Shown here: one piece after another, positions 45,424-58,244 of the stretch
Numbering within the stretch: position 1 is the first letter of the stretch
How the letters are laid out: each line of letters opens with the position of its first letter
Assembly (NCBI GenBank): GCA_016490725.1
Contig: JAEMHR010000024.1
Coordinates: forward strand, 1 to 64,000
Source of the DNA: Amphichorda felina
Taxonomy: Eukaryota; Ascomycota; Sordariomycetes; Hypocreales; Bionectriaceae
Reading direction: 5' to 3'
Length of the DNA stretch: 64,000 nucleotides
Program-made: the position numbers and the translations under genes
The notes under the pieces: model-generated
What the model was told of the DNA's origin: nothing
The model's input: only the letters and a program-made list of their open reading frames with translations
Database searches by the model: none

Positions 45424-46496
45424 CCCCAGTTAATTCTGGTCACATAAAAGAGCCAAGGCCCGGTCGTTTCGTGGTATCTGATGGTGTTTTATGAGACGAA
45501 GCTAGAGTTTGGCATCTACGATGGTGGAGTGTTGAAGCATTCGCAGATGATGAGTGGAAGTGATATCGGGCCGGCATCTGGGTGGAAACGGCACCCAAGA
45601 AATGCGTATACCTCTATCGCTGTATACGGAGAGCGTAATAGCGAACGCCACGGTTCCATGATTGCTTTGCATTCTTCTGGTGCTCGAGGACCGCATGCAC
45701 AGGTGTGTTGGTCTGAGTGAGAGCGACTGTCGTACAACAGCGGTCGGTCGCTCTAGGTGCTACCGAGGCGCCTTCTCGCGGATCCTCTGGAGTCTATCGT
45801 CCTATCTTGAGCCGAAGAGATGCATAGTAGGTGCTAAGGAGTAGCATGGCCCGAGTACCACTATTTGGACGGGGTGAAGTCGGGGGATTCGGAGGGTTAA
45901 AGCGTTGATGGAGGCCCAACCTTTAAAATGCCCCCACTTTTTCCGTCCCCATTAAACACCCTGCACCGGAGCTCCAAATTTGGCGCGAGTGTGTGTCCCC
46001 GAAGCGCGTTTGTGCTTTTGGGCGTCGGAGCAACTCAATCTCGCTCATTCTTCATCGCCTAACCCACCACCGCATAGCATCGACGGCGGGGGACTCAAAG
46101 GCCTTGGACTGTACCTCTTCCCTACAGGTAAGTCTGTTGCCAGTGACGCGATGGGCACTCCGTTCTATTCCTTGTCGGTTCGGTATCCGGGTGTCTTTTG
46201 CGCTTGCGGGTTTCCTGTTTTGCCTGCCTCTGCCTGCCTTCCATCTAGGTGCCTGCTTTAGCATCGCCTGGCTACCCGCTCTTTCCCTTCCCTGTCTCTT
46301 ACATGTAACAGTGGACTCTAATACATCTCAAGAAGTCTCAAACAGCACTAGTAGTACCTAACCTAGTACCTAACCTCTGAGCCATTAGGCGCTGGTTCTT
46401 CTTTCGCATTCGCCTCGCGCTTCGATCTAACGCCCCCGGCGTCCCTCCGTGCTTGGCATCACCTCGAAATGTTCTTCTCTAGGACGGATAGATACG
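44829..46496. other. Divergent region between RID methyltransferase and Sen1, with long poly-A
   Basis: About 1.7 kb. It contains a 42-base A run and the probable leader of Sen1, including a likely 5' UTR intron (GTAAGT at 46138 to CTCTAG at 46482). A minus-strand open frame beginning at 45322 has an acidic Ser-rich start and could be an upstream exon of the methyltransferase gene, but I cannot support it. Confidence 0.45.
45381..45422 (+). repeat. Poly-A run of 42
   Basis: Forty-two consecutive A, the longest homopolymer in the window. No retroelement reading frame lies next to it on either strand. Confidence 0.95.
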
Positions 46497-49400
46497 ATGA
46501 CGGACCTTAATGAGGAGTTGGCGAAATGGTTCGAGAAGCTCCAGGAGATCCCCAGCGAGCACCACCTGCTGTGTCCCAAGATTTCAGACGAAGATGCCGA
46601 GAACTACCGAGCTCTAGATGACCCGGCTTCCGAGATCTCGATCGACGAAAAAAAGAAGCGTATTGAGGATGGAGAGAGACGGATAGAGATTACATACTGG
46701 AATAGCCTGATTTTTGGCTTTGACAAGCGCGATGCTGGCAAGTGGCTCGAAGACTTCACCAACCGGTTAGATGGGTGTCTTAAGTATTGCTCGGACTGTG
46801 TCCTCAACTGGCATATGAAGCGCCGAGCCCACCTCAACAAATTCGCCGAGTATGACCACCTTCGTAACCTGGGTTGGAATTGTCTAGTGCTGACGGATAT
46901 AGGCGCTGGAACGAAGATGCTGTTTTCCAGATACGAGACTTGCTCGACCGCCTCGACATCGGCCGGATTGATCATAACCTAACTTGGGCCAAGCAATTCA
47001 TCGAGAAAATCGAGTCGACAGGGACAGTCTTCAAGAAATCTGCCTTCGGGAGCCATCTTCCGGAGGTGCATATCGCAGTCTACGAGGCGCTCTGCTGCGT
47101 TGCCTACATGGCAAACCCTGAGCAACGCACGACGTTCCAGTATGTCTTCATGCGACTGCAGGGCAAAACGTATTTGAAGCTCGGAACCAAAGACCCTCTC
47201 CCCGGGATGACGTATTTTCTTTTCGATCAGAAGAACGACGATCGACGGAATTGGGCCCACGAAAATTGGAAGAACATCGACTCAGAGTCAATGACGGAGG
47301 AGCAGTTTGACTGGGCTGTCAGCGGTGGCCTCATCGTTGCCATTGACGATATCAGCCGGAAAGACGTCACTCAGCCGGAGATGTACCCTGAGATTGAGCG
47401 CTTTTGGCTGGGGTTTGAGAAGATTTTGAAAGCTCTCAACGACCAGCTGATCCTTGTCCGTCTTCGCAGCCTGGAAGTGAAGCCTGGTTGTCCACATATT
47501 TATGATTTGCTGTTCCGCCACATCCAGTTCTGCAAGTGTGAGGGGGTTTTGGTTGTTTGCCTTCGGGTACTTACGAGCCTCATCAAGAAGTCACCTAAAG
47601 CCTTCTGGGATGTTGTTGGTGACGCACGGCCAAATGTCATTGCGGATCTAATTTTTGGCAGTCCTCTCTATCCGACCCTTCTCCGCCAATCTCTTGAGGA
47701 CTGCTGGAGCGGGTTTGAATCCGGTCCTGAGGGCGTTCCGTTCCCGACGTCATGGATTGGCCCTTGGCTCCAGTCGTTAGGGCGGGACAGGCGTTATGAC
47801 GCGTGCGAAGTCCTTCTCCATACTCTTTTCGAGACATTGGCAAAAGACCGAGGCATTGGGGAGCCCGGGCAGGCTGCTTGTATCCGCGCGGGGTTTGATG
47901 CTCTCAACTTTACCATGGAAACATTTCTTGACCAGGAGGCAACGGGGTCCGGGACGACCCATCTTTACGCCAACTGTGCTTTCAACCTGGTGATGAAGCA
48001 CAAGACATTACTCTTAAACCAGTTGCAAACGCCGAAAGAAGAGCATGTCGGCTGGAGGTCTTTCCATGTTTCTGCAGCCGCTCGCAAAGTCATGGTTTCC
48101 GCCATGAGATTAGATATGAAGCTCTTCTCAGTAGAGTACCACACCCTGCACGGGGGTGGACAGATCCAGTCTGCCATCCAGAGACAGTCCAAAGATTTTT
48201 GGGAGGGTGTGGTGGAGATGTTCGATGCCTCTTCTCAACAAGCAGACCTGGCTGAAGATTTCTTGCTAGCGCTCGAACCCCTAGTAAGATTGGAGCAGAT
48301 ACGGCCCAAGAAGAAGGAAAACCGCCTGGAAGAGTCCAGCAGGCTGTTCAATCAAACGCTGAGCAGTACTACGGACGTCCTTGCCAGGATATTCAGCAGA
48401 ATCTCCGAACTAGACACAACAGATCTGAGTAGCCTCTTCACCAGCCAACGGGCATTTCAGGTCGCCGTTGGGGTGGCCATGCAGGGTGAATCTGATGTTG
48501 GAGAGGCATCGGCAGAGCTGCTCAAGAGCTGGACTGGCGAACTCGCGCGAAGTCAAGCCTTTGAGCAGATGGCACAGCTCCATCCAGATCAAACGCTGGG
48601 GGCATCTTTGTTCGTTCTTGACAAAGTGCTGAAGCCTCCCGCAAACTTTACGAAGCAGTTATGTCCCTGGGACCCTATCAGACCCATGCAGCACATGAGC
48701 CGAGATATCCTGCGAGGCTTATGCGATATGACCACTGGAGTTCTGCGCGTTAGGAGTTTGGAACCAAAATCCGTGGCGATGCTCCTCCGGTGGTGGCAGG
48801 AGCAATGGCATTTCGTGTCATTGGCATGTCGCAATATCGAGCCTTGGTCGCTATATATTTCCAACAGCATCATGCAGGACTTCTGTCGCGAGATCATGGA
48901 GCTCGCGGAAGCTCTCATTGCTGAGGATGGCTTGCTCACTTCGGTCATTGCTAAGGCCACAGGTAAGGACGACACGCATATGATGGAAAGGATTCTCCAG
49001 CCTGCCAAAGACAACTTCAGAGGCATGGAGAACATGATTCGACTGAAGGATAGGTGGCTTGTCGATGTTACTGTCAGAGTACTTTGCAAGATCCTCAAGC
49101 GACTTCGCGAAAACAACTTAGAGATCGCCGACAACTCTCGCCGGCTGATCATCGATGCCTGTGTGCCAGCTGAGGTGCCAGGACGATACCGTCGACCAAC
49201 AAACTTGACCGACCAGCAGAGGGCGGAACTCCTCCAGGCTTTGGGCCACGTTGAGGAGGAAGTTCAAACCCAGCAGAGCACTGCTATCCCCAGCCGTCCC
49301 CTCGAAAAGTCAAAGGATATCGCCAAGAAGCAGAGCAAGCTTGATGCCTGGTCCAAATCGGGTAGCTCTTCATACCCAACCTCAATCACCACCAAATCGA

Positions 49401-52400
49401 ATCGAGACGATGTTCGCGAACTCAGCAAGTCTATCGATAGCCCTATCCTGAAACAGCTGGAAGCTCGAAAAGCGGCCGAAGCCAAAGCCAAAGCCAAAGC
49501 AAAGACCAAGGTCCTGGATCAGAATGCAATTTCTGCTCTAAAGGCAAGCCGGCAGCGTGAGAAGGAAGAAAAGGCTAGACGCGATGCTGACGCCATTGCA
49601 CGGGCGAGGAAGCTGAGGGGAGAGACGGTTGCCGGCGAAGGTTCTGGCCTGGCAGGCCTCAGTGTAACGGCCAAAGACCACTCTCGAAGCGAAATCATGG
49701 TTAATAGTTCGGACGAGGAGTCTGAGGATGAATCCGACTCCGACAACGACAACCAGCTTGCGGCCCTTAGCACAGGTGGCAAGAAGACCCTGGATGAAGC
49801 TGAGAGGCGAAACCGCCAGGCACTCCGCGACAAGATGCGGAGGCCCGTCAAAAAGGTCAAGCAGCAGCGTTCTGTGAAGGAGATGAGAGCACGTCTCATC
49901 CCACCTATGGAAAAGCTGCACAATACTATCTTGGCTTGGGATATTTTCCACGAAGGCAACGATCCCCCGAGTGGGCCTTCAGGCAGCCGGGTGGCGACAG
50001 TATATTCCAACCCCAAGTCTTACCAAGAGACATTTTTCCCGCTTCTTGCATCAGAGGCGTGGCGCTCTTTCGTCACGGCCAAAGATGAGGCCACGTCTCG
50101 GCCTTTTGGCATGAAGATTGCCAGCCGCGCCAGCGTTGATAGCTTCTTAGAGGTAACATTCACGATGCAGGTTCTCCAGAACAAAGAACGAGGTGTCTCT
50201 GAAGGCGACATCTTACTTGTGTCCGAGGCCGAGAGTCCATTGTTCGAACCCACTGCCAAGCACTGTCTGGCAAGAGTCCACAGAATCGTGTACAAGAAGG
50301 ACCTTGTCGAGGTCACGTACCGTGTTGCCTCCCGCAACAACCAGCTCTCACCTATTCTCAACCCAGGTATCAGTGTATACGGACTCAAGATTACGAATAT
50401 GACGACAATCGAGCGAGAGTACGCGGCGCTGGAGAGTTTGCAGTACTACGACCTCATGGATGAGATCCTAAAAGCCGAACCGTCCCCCATTCTCCGATAC
50501 GGGGACGAGAAAGTGGACAAATGGCAGAATAACTGGGGACTTAATCGTGGCCAAGCACTGGCCGTCTTAGGAGCGCAGGAGAACGACGGTTTCACGCTGA
50601 TTCAAGGCCCTCCAGGAACTGGAAAGACGAAAACCATTGTGGCCATGGTTGGAGCCCTCCTATCCGAACAACTCGGGCCGCAAATGACTGGTACCCATGT
50701 GGGAGTCCCAATGCGGCCTGGAGCTACTGTCCAAGCAAATAATCAAGCTCGACCGAAGAAACTTCTTGTTTGCGCCCCAAGTAACGCCGCCGTCGATGAG
50801 TTGGTCCTCCGACTAAAAAATGGCATCAAAAGCATCAGCGGAAAGCAGTCGAACATCAATGTGCTACGCCTTGGGCGAAGCGACGCTATCAACGCAGCCG
50901 TCAAGGATGTCACTCTTGATGAGCTGGTGAGAAGTCGTCTTGAGGGTGATGGTACCAGAGACAAGGCAAAGGCGGACCGAGACAAGCTTCACGACGATGC
51001 CGCCAAGGTCAAGGAGGAGCTAGCCGAATTACGGCCAATGCTAGAAGCAGCCAGGGGTCAGGACCGGGCTACATATGACAACCTATCTCGGCGGTTTGAC
51101 GAGCTGAAGCGCCAACAGATGCAGATCGGCAAGCAGATCGATGCTAATAAGGACAGTGGCAACTCGATTGCACGCGAGATGGAATTGCGCCGTCGCCAGA
51201 TTCAGCAGGAGGTCCTAAACTCGGCACATGTGCTCTGTGCGACACTGAGTGGCAGTGGTCATGAGATGTTCCGCAACCTGGACGTCGAGTTCGAGACGGT
51301 GATTATCGACGAGGCTGCCCAGTGCGTGGAGCTGAGTGCTCTGATTCCACTCAAGTACGGATGCTGCAAGTGTATCCTCGTCGGTGACCCGAAACAGCTT
51401 CCCCCAACGGTCCTTTCTCAGTCCGCTGCTCGTTTCGGCTACGACCAGAGCTTGTTCGTGCGGATGCAACAGAACCATCCGAAATCTGTGCATTTGCTGG
51501 AGATGCAGTACCGCATGCACCCTCAGATCAGTGCTTTCCCAAGCAAAGAGTTTTACGAGGGGCAGTTGAAGGACGGGCAAGACATGCTGCATCTCCGTCA
51601 ACAGCCGTGGCACAAGAGCACTCTTCTCGGCCCATACCGCTTCTTTGATGTCCAAGGTGTCCAACAGCGCGGCCACAAGGGCCAATCGCTGGTCAACACT
51701 CGAGAACTCGACGTTGCTTTGCAAATGTACGAGCGGTTCAGCAAAGACTATCGGGAGTGTGATCTGAAGCAAAAGATTGGTATCATCACGCCGTACAAAG
51801 CCCAGCTGTATGAGCTACGGAACCGTTTCAGGGCCCGGTATGGCGAAGGTATCACGGATATCATCGAGTTCAACACAACAGACGCTTTCCAAGGTCGCGA
51901 GTGCGAGATCATCATCTTCTCCTGTGTGCGAGCTAGCTCAACAGGTGGCATTGGTTTCATGACAGACATTCGGCGTATGAACGTTGGGTTGACACGTGCC
52001 AAATCATCCCTCTGGATCCTGGGTGACTCGCGAGCTCTTGTTCAGGGTGAATTCTGGAAGAAGCTCATCGAAGATGCCCGAGCCCGCGATTGCTACACCT
52101 CCGGCGATATCCTCTCCAAGTTCCGGAAGCCTTTGGAGCAGAGCCCCAACGCGTCAGAAATGGCGAACGGGGGTTCCACGCCAGCCCAAACTAACAAAGA
52201 TGTTGCGATGCACGACGCACCGCCTCAACAGCGGGCATCATCTGGCGGGACCGAATCACTACGACCTAGTGAAGGAAGCGTCCCAGGCCTCGGGGCCGGC
52301 AATCTGGTGCCCGTACCTCCCCGGTTAGACGGCCCGCCCATAATCCATACATCCGCAGACAAGCCACAGGCTCCAGAGACGAAGAAGCGGCCGTTGGACG

Positions 52401-52909
52401 GCTCTGAAGCCGGCCAGCCTGGCGCCAAGAGGGTATGTCCGACACCAACGAGACAGATTCCTGATCAACCGCAATGCTCTAACAACCAGACAGGTTGCCA
52501 GCGATGGACACCGATCCACACTGGCGGGCAAGTTTGGACAGAAGCCAAGCAAGGCACCAAAGGCACCATCGAAGGCACCGCCAAAGCCTCCCAAGCCACC
52601 TATGGATCCATCGGCGATGTCAGTCTTGGGGATGACGCCGCCAGAGCGGCCCCCACCTACTACCACTTCCTCAGCAGTTCCGAAGATGAATCATACAGCC
52701 CAGCCGCAAGGACAGGCATCCTCTGACCAGCAAACGCGTAATCGGGGACCTCCAGTAAGCAGCTACATCTCTACGGGTTGGTTTGATAACAATGCTGACC
52801 TGCCACCCAAACTCAGATGCCGACACAGGGGAATGCTCCTCGGAACGCTCCTCCTGGACCTCGGAGACCGAAGCCAAAACCAAGTCTTTTTGTCCCCAGG
52901 AAGAAGTAG
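46497..52909 (+). CDS. sen1: Sen1-type RNA/DNA helicase (senataxin homologue)
   Basis: Sen1 is a nuclear SF1 helicase that terminates non-coding transcription and removes R-loops. Exons 46497-46849, 46903-52432, 52494-52754 and 52817-52909 give 2078 residues, every junction in phase. The first intron uses GTATGA. The last two (GTATGT and GTAAGC) restore a Pro/Lys-rich tail ending in the family-typical PSLFVPRKK; reading straight through would instead end at a spurious stop at 52726. The Sen1 N-terminal helical domain spans about 60-800. A charged Lys/Ala/Glu linker and an acidic Ser patch (SSDEESEDESDSD) follow. Helicase motifs are GPPGTGKTKT (about 1353), DEAAQ (about 1586), GDPKQLPPTV, QYRMHP, DAFQGRE and VGLTRAKSSLWI (about 1811). 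The length is that expected of filamentous ascomycetes. Confidence 0.94.
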
Positions 52910-55434
52910 CCATTGGGAGGAAATTAGGATCTTTCGTAGTAGTTTCATGCATCAAAATTCTGCAGCATAGTGGATTTAGGGCAAGGCATATACCGGCGTT
53001 ACAGGCTTCGCTCCGTTCCCGTGTCTTACGAGGGAGCATGAGCGGCATTTGCATCAGGGAGGGGATACTATGGTGGGTTGTTAGAGCGGCGCATTCTTGT
53101 GCATTCACACGAGTCTACATCTGGGTTGGGAGACATTACAGCCATTGGGACTACGATTGAAACCCCTCAGGTAGTTAGATGAGGAGAGAAGAGCACTGGT
53201 GGATGATGGGATAGACGGAATTCTTGTTGGCAGTGGCGTCTCTATCGCGCCAGCGCCCAAGACTCGGTTCGACTGGGGGTCTGCGCCTGGCTCCTTGGTC
53301 TGGTCTCCATCCAGATGCTTGATCTGCGCAGGCCAGATCCATACGTCGTGCCTACGAGTGCATTGGTCCTGGTAAATTATCGCGCCTATAATATCCGCAA
53401 GGAACAGTGTCATGTGTTTTGACTGGCCCCGAGGCTTTCCCACCGTTGGCACTAGGATGGACCCGACTTCTCGGGACAGTGCTTCCAAATGGTGATGACA
53501 AGGTCACAAGCCAACGCGTGTTCAGTTGGCGCCAGGGGATAAGCTGCAAGTCATCAGTTAGACTGCCACGGTTGCCCCGCGTTGAGTTTGAGGGCTGGGA
53601 GGCCGATGTGTGTGGGCGACGTCGATGGCGACGGGGCAGTCGCGATGCTGAGAATCTACTCCGTGCCTTGGTGATATTACCTTCCTCGGCACGTCACGGA
53701 AGGCAGCAGGGAGGTGAACTCCAATTTACATATTGTTGCAAATCGGAAAGAGAGACGCAAGTACCGGCAGGAGCCTCCAGGAATTGCTGCAATTGTCAAA
53801 TGATATGAGGCAAGTGCCTACTTAGTAGTACTCATACTTTCGTACTTGCCGGGACCCGGGAGGGGGGTTATGATTTTCTGGCCTTCATCTCTTTCGAGCT
53901 CCATGCCTGTTTGATTTGACTTGGCTTGACATGCAACGCCAACGTCAGGTAAGACTGCCTTGAGTCCTGATTCTCAGCGCAAGGGGCACGCCATCACCTG
54001 CCGCTTGATCAGCAATGGGCAGCAAAACGGTTGCGATTTGCGAATAGCCCGAGGGTCCCCCGAGGTCCGCGGTGGACTGGGTGGGTGGACTGGGTGGACT
54101 GTCTCTGGTGTCATCCCGCATTCGCAAAAGGGGTCCGCCCGCTAAACGGCGCACGCGGTGGGTGGTCCAAGCAACTGGGGCAGAGAGACACCAGAGAGAC
54201 GACTGACCAACAGAGAGAGACTGGCCGTCTGATGGAGGGACAGAGAGACAGAGAGACTGACGGGCTGGCAAGGGGCCAATGCGTCACTCGTGGGCCAGTC
54301 AACGCACCGGTGATCAGCCCCCGGTCCCCTGCAGGGATGGTCTCCGCTAACGACGACCGAGCTCGACCATGGTTGGCTCTGTTCCTTGTCAGGCTCCCAG
54401 TCAGAAGGGGAGGGGCCAGAAAAAAAGGAAAGGAAGCTCTCTTGGCTCTCGTTGAATAATACAGCAGGATTCGCAGTCCGGAGGTTACTCGTACACGTGT
54501 TCCTTCGCGGTGTACAGTCCATCACGAGTAGGATTCTGTACTGGGCTTAGGGGACGAGCAGTTCCTCCAAACGCGAGCTCTTCCACGATGCAATATATGT
54601 AGGTCTTGGCCCGGTAGTTGGGGACGACTACGCATTGGTGTGATAGTGATGGGACCCGGACAGCCCTACATTAGACAATCTCGCACTGCCAGGTTTAATA
54701 CCTGTACGCTGTCCGCGGCCGCAAGACGTGGCGAACGGCGTCCAGGGTTGTCGGCGAAGTCAATTGGACGCCGTCCTCGCCATTGCTTTTGTTTAGCGTG
54801 GCAAAGCCGTGGCCCAGGCCCGTGAGGATGGGTCGTCTTTGCGTTGAAGTTGAGCAAAACCTGTGATAATCTCCCCCTACCCGCCGATCTTGGGTGGCTT
54901 CCTTTCTTTTCCTTCCAAACTTCTTTCGCCTCTTTTCTCCTCTAGTACCTATTCCCACTCGAGTGACGTGCGTCTGTCCACGACATTGTCTTGAGGTAGG
55001 GCGGTATGTCTAATTACGACTCGGCTGCCTAGCGTCATCATCATCGTGCTCGTGGGGGGACCGAGGTTTCAGGCTTTCAGCTACTATCGCTGGGTGTAAC
55101 CACCGTCTACAGCCGGCCAGCAGCCAGCGCTGATGTGACCGTCCACACGAATAGACAAGGGGCTGTCGATTTTAAGACAAGCAGTCGGGTTGGCACCGAT
55201 AGCGGGTGCGTGCTGGTTCTGGCGGAGAGAAGCAGAATAAGAGAATCAGAATAAGTTGGTCAGGCAAGGTTGGTGCTTACACCAACACATGGTAAAATGC
55301 CATCACAAGAAACTGACCGAGTCAGGTGTCACAAGGACGAATGCGGTTCATTGATGATCGCTGTAAATAGCCGAGCCGCATACGACCTACATGGACGCCG
55401 TGTCTCGGATATAACGACACCTCACAACGCTATA
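52910..55434. other. Gene-free region downstream of Sen1
   Basis: About 2.5 kb without a supported gene. It includes CAGAGAGAC-type purine-rich repeats at about 54180-54262, a GGGTGGACTG repeat at 54078-54100, and the promoter of the next gene. Several open frames of 100-150 codons show no family resemblance. Confidence 0.5.
54180..54262 (+). repeat. Imperfect CAGAGAGAC purine repeat
   Basis: Multiple CAGAGAGA(C/G) phrases interspersed with GACTGAC, in gene-free DNA. Confidence 0.75.
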
Positions 55435-57594
55435 ATGGCCGTCGCCCCCGGCTTCCCGGCCGCTGGGGAGGATGGTGGCTCCTCATATTTTCTCGATCCA
55501 GCTCTCTTGTCCTCTCGACCTCGACCTCGACCTCGTACGTCTGTCGGCAACGCCAAGCGGACAAACAGGCCACACCGTGCCAAATCAGCATCCAACATCC
55601 TCGACAGCCTCGAGGACTTCCACCGCCGCCTCCACGACTCTCTAGAGCCCCCTTCCTCACGCCGCAAGACTCTTGGACAGGATGGGGTCACTGACCTAGT
55701 CGACTTCTTGAGGAACCACGAGCCGCCACGAGACAACTTCATGTCCATCCCCGAGGATGGAACAGACGATGAGCGGGGGAGGTGGCTGAGGTGGGCCAAG
55801 ATTCCCAAGCGCAGCAAGTCTGCCGCCCGCAAGCCCCCTTCGATCCGGTTGCCAGACACAGCCGTCTCGGGGACTACCATTGGGGGACATAGGCACATTG
55901 CCATCACGATTCCGCTAGAGGCGTCTCCGATGGGCAACCGACCGCGGTCGCAGTATCCCATTTACACCCAGGAGGAACCAAGGGCCTATGGCGGTAATGT
56001 GAACTCGATACGGACTGTGGTAAACGACAAGGGCGTGGTGACCGTATTGAAGACGGTCAACGAGGGTCGCGAAGCACCATCATCCACCTCGCATTTCCTG
56101 TCCCGGCCATACACGCAGTCTGGGCCTCTACCTCGGACCCCGTCTCGAGGTGGCCGGGCCGGCATCCTGGGTTTCTTCCCGCCTCCTCCACCGCTGAGTC
56201 GGGATTCAGTTTCTCTATACCAACGGGGCGATGGTACAACCCAGGGAACGCCCATGGTACGCCCAGACAGCCAAGGGACGGCGTCGACATTCCCCGCACG
56301 AGGGTCCTCCATGGCGAACCGGACTCTGGCTCAACACATGTCCATTGATGGGATACTTTCGCAACCCGGGAGTCCAAGAATGAATCTGGCTAGGTCTCGA
56401 AGTGAGAGGCAACCCCGAATCAATTATGGGAGCACGGCCATGGGAGAAGACGATTGGCCATTGAGGGACAAGAAGCTGGTCCGAGTCAAATCCAGCCCTA
56501 CTGCAATGATGGGAAAGGGCGTGCCAGCAAAGGAGGTCGTGGACACCACCCAAGGACCCGGCGACAGCATTCTGGGGGGTGATCGCCTCCGACCGTGCCA
56601 AGACGATTCTAGCCCAGCAAGACCTGTGTCGGCGCATAGCCGCCGAGATCGTGTACGAGAGCGTAAACAAAGAGATATGGAAGCTCTACGGAACAAGCGA
56701 CAGCAGGAGAACAGCGAGGAGGATGTCGTGGCAAAGAGTCAACCGACCTTCAGCCCTATCCAAGTTGTCATCAACGTTGAGCCCTGTCCAACGCCGGAGG
56801 ATGTACCGCCGACGCCTGCGCTGACATACTCATCAGCTCCACTAGAATCGGAGCCATCGGAGCCGGAGGATCAAGCTATCACCGGAATGCCCCCCGATGT
56901 TCGCGATAGCGCCCGGCCTATGGCGTCCCTGTCACCTCGTTGCTCCCCTGTCATCAGGCAGAGCTCGCTCGACCGTACTTCTCTAGCGCGCCGTCGGGAG
57001 TGGAAAGCCTTCCGGGAACAAGGGCGCACACCAAGAGAGATGAGAGTGGCTGTCCAGGCGAGGGCTAAGGAGTTCGCCACCAGAGTCCCTGAGGAGCTGC
57101 GTGACAACACGCAGGCGCTTGACAAGGAAATTCTGCGCCTGTACGAGGCCTACAGGGAGCATCGTTTTCGCGACATGGAGCGTCGAGTGGACCGGTTGGA
57201 GCGAAACGGTGATGTGTGGTTGCGGGCCCTCGTCCCCGTTCTAGACAACCTCCATCGCAATGCGGAATCCTCGTCTCGGGAGAATATCCACGAGAGGGCA
57301 TACATGTCAGACGATGAAGCAGCGGGGGGGAGGAGGAATCGAGAATTTGCATCAGCGCCTCTTCGACGAGCCTGTAGCTCGCACCATGTGTCACGAAATG
57401 GGGAACCGAAGATGCACAATGACACGTTGGGACAGATTTACGGGGAGGGATGCTGCGGCAGCGCAGGCAGTGACGATGTAACGGGCCTGGAGACGATTGA
57501 GCCGTTGATGAGAGAGCTGGCGGGTGCGGCCCGACTGCGGCAGATGAGACAGGGAGGACTGCTTCATCCTCATTGCCAGGCGCGAATGGTATAG
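55435..57594 (+). CDS. Hypothetical basic, largely disordered fungal protein
   Basis: A single exon of 719 residues from the ATG at 55435; an upstream in-frame ATG at 55297 would add 46 residues that look unlike protein. I do not recognise a family. The N-terminal part is Arg/Pro/Ser-rich with a short predicted helix (SASNILDSLEDFHRRLHDSL). The centre is low-complexity with many Ser-Pro and Arg-Ser sites. The best-ordered part is a charged helical segment near residues 520-620 (REWKAFREQGRTPREMRVAV, then EILRLYEAYREHRFRDMERR), likely a coiled coil. No catalytic motif, signal peptide or membrane segment is visible. Long uninterrupted frame and good codon use support a real gene. Confidence 0.75.
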   Translation: MAVAPGFPAAGEDGGSSYFLDPALLSSRPRPRPRTSVGNAKRTNRPHRAKSASNILDSLEDFHRRLHDSLEPPSSRRKTLGQDGVTDLVDFLRNHEPPRDNFMSIPEDGTDDERGRWLRWAKIPKRSKSAARKPPSIRLPDTAVSGTTIGGHRHIAITIPLEASPMGNRPRSQYPIYTQEEPRAYGGNVNSIRTVVNDKGVVTVLKTVNEGREAPSSTSHFLSRPYTQSGPLPRTPSRGGRAGILGFFPPPPPLSRDSVSLYQRGDGTTQGTPMVRPDSQGTASTFPARGSSMANRTLAQHMSIDGILSQPGSPRMNLARSRSERQPRINYGSTAMGEDDWPLRDKKLVRVKSSPTAMMGKGVPAKEVVDTTQGPGDSILGGDRLRPCQDDSSPARPVSAHSRRDRVRERKQRDMEALRNKRQQENSEEDVVAKSQPTFSPIQVVINVEPCPTPEDVPPTPALTYSSAPLESEPSEPEDQAITGMPPDVRDSARPMASLSPRCSPVIRQSSLDRTSLARRREWKAFREQGRTPREMRVAVQARAKEFATRVPEELRDNTQALDKEILRLYEAYREHRFRDMERRVDRLERNGDVWLRALVPVLDNLHRNAESSSRENIHERAYMSDDEAAGGRRNREFASAPLRRACSSHHVSRNGEPKMHNDTLGQIYGEGCCGSAGSDDVTGLETIEPLMRELAGAARLRQMRQGGLLHPHCQARMV

Positions 57595-58244
57595 TCGAGA
57601 TAGATAGCCAGGGCACGTCCAGACAGACATTTCCTTTCTTGTGCTTAGGCGGTGTTATTCACAGCGAGCGTTGGTTGAATTCATGCCGCATCATCATCAT
57701 TCAGCAGGGAAGGGTGGTCTTGTACGAATAGCAAGGGTAGATAGATATCGCGGGGGGATGGGGAGTCGGGGACGCGAGGGAGAGCAGACGCTTGGATCAA
57801 TTGATGACCCAGGTTGATTTTTGAAACACTATGCAGCGATGCGGTGATGCGGCTATGCCATCGAGAATGGAAATGTTCCCGATCCCCAAAACAGATAGCG
57901 GGAGGCGGGATCTGAGATCTGGGGTCGACCCACTTGGATCTTGCATGAGTCGGCATGACGTGTGTTGAGGAATGGAGTATGGATCATGGACCCCTTTCTT
58001 GAGCGCACCATACACCTTGGCTCTACGACGTGCCTCACTTTATACAAACTGCATACTAATACTATAGGTGTGTAGTAGTTCCAGGAGTAGCTGCGTGCCC
58101 GAGTTGACTCGGTCTTTCACACACGTCGTGCCAATGGCAACATCCATCAAGCATTCTTAGGCCATCACCATCACCACCACACCACCACACCATCACATCA
58201 CCACATCACCACATCACCACATCACCACATCACCACTGCTCGCC
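57595..58244. other. Intergenic region ahead of the SDR gene
   Basis: 650 bp. The right end carries CAC/CAT-rich sequence and an 8-bp tandem repeat ending 8 bp before the dehydrogenase ATG. No gene is supported. Confidence 0.5.
58197..58236 (+). repeat. 8-bp tandem repeat in the SDR leader
   Basis: Five perfect ATCACCAC units, probably within the 5' UTR of the SDR gene whose ATG is at 58245. Confidence 0.93.

Noticed and set aside
53105..54525. Several 100-150-codon frames downstream of Sen1
   Set aside because: Overlapping on both strands, low-complexity, partly from CAGAGAGAC repeats, no recognisable family.
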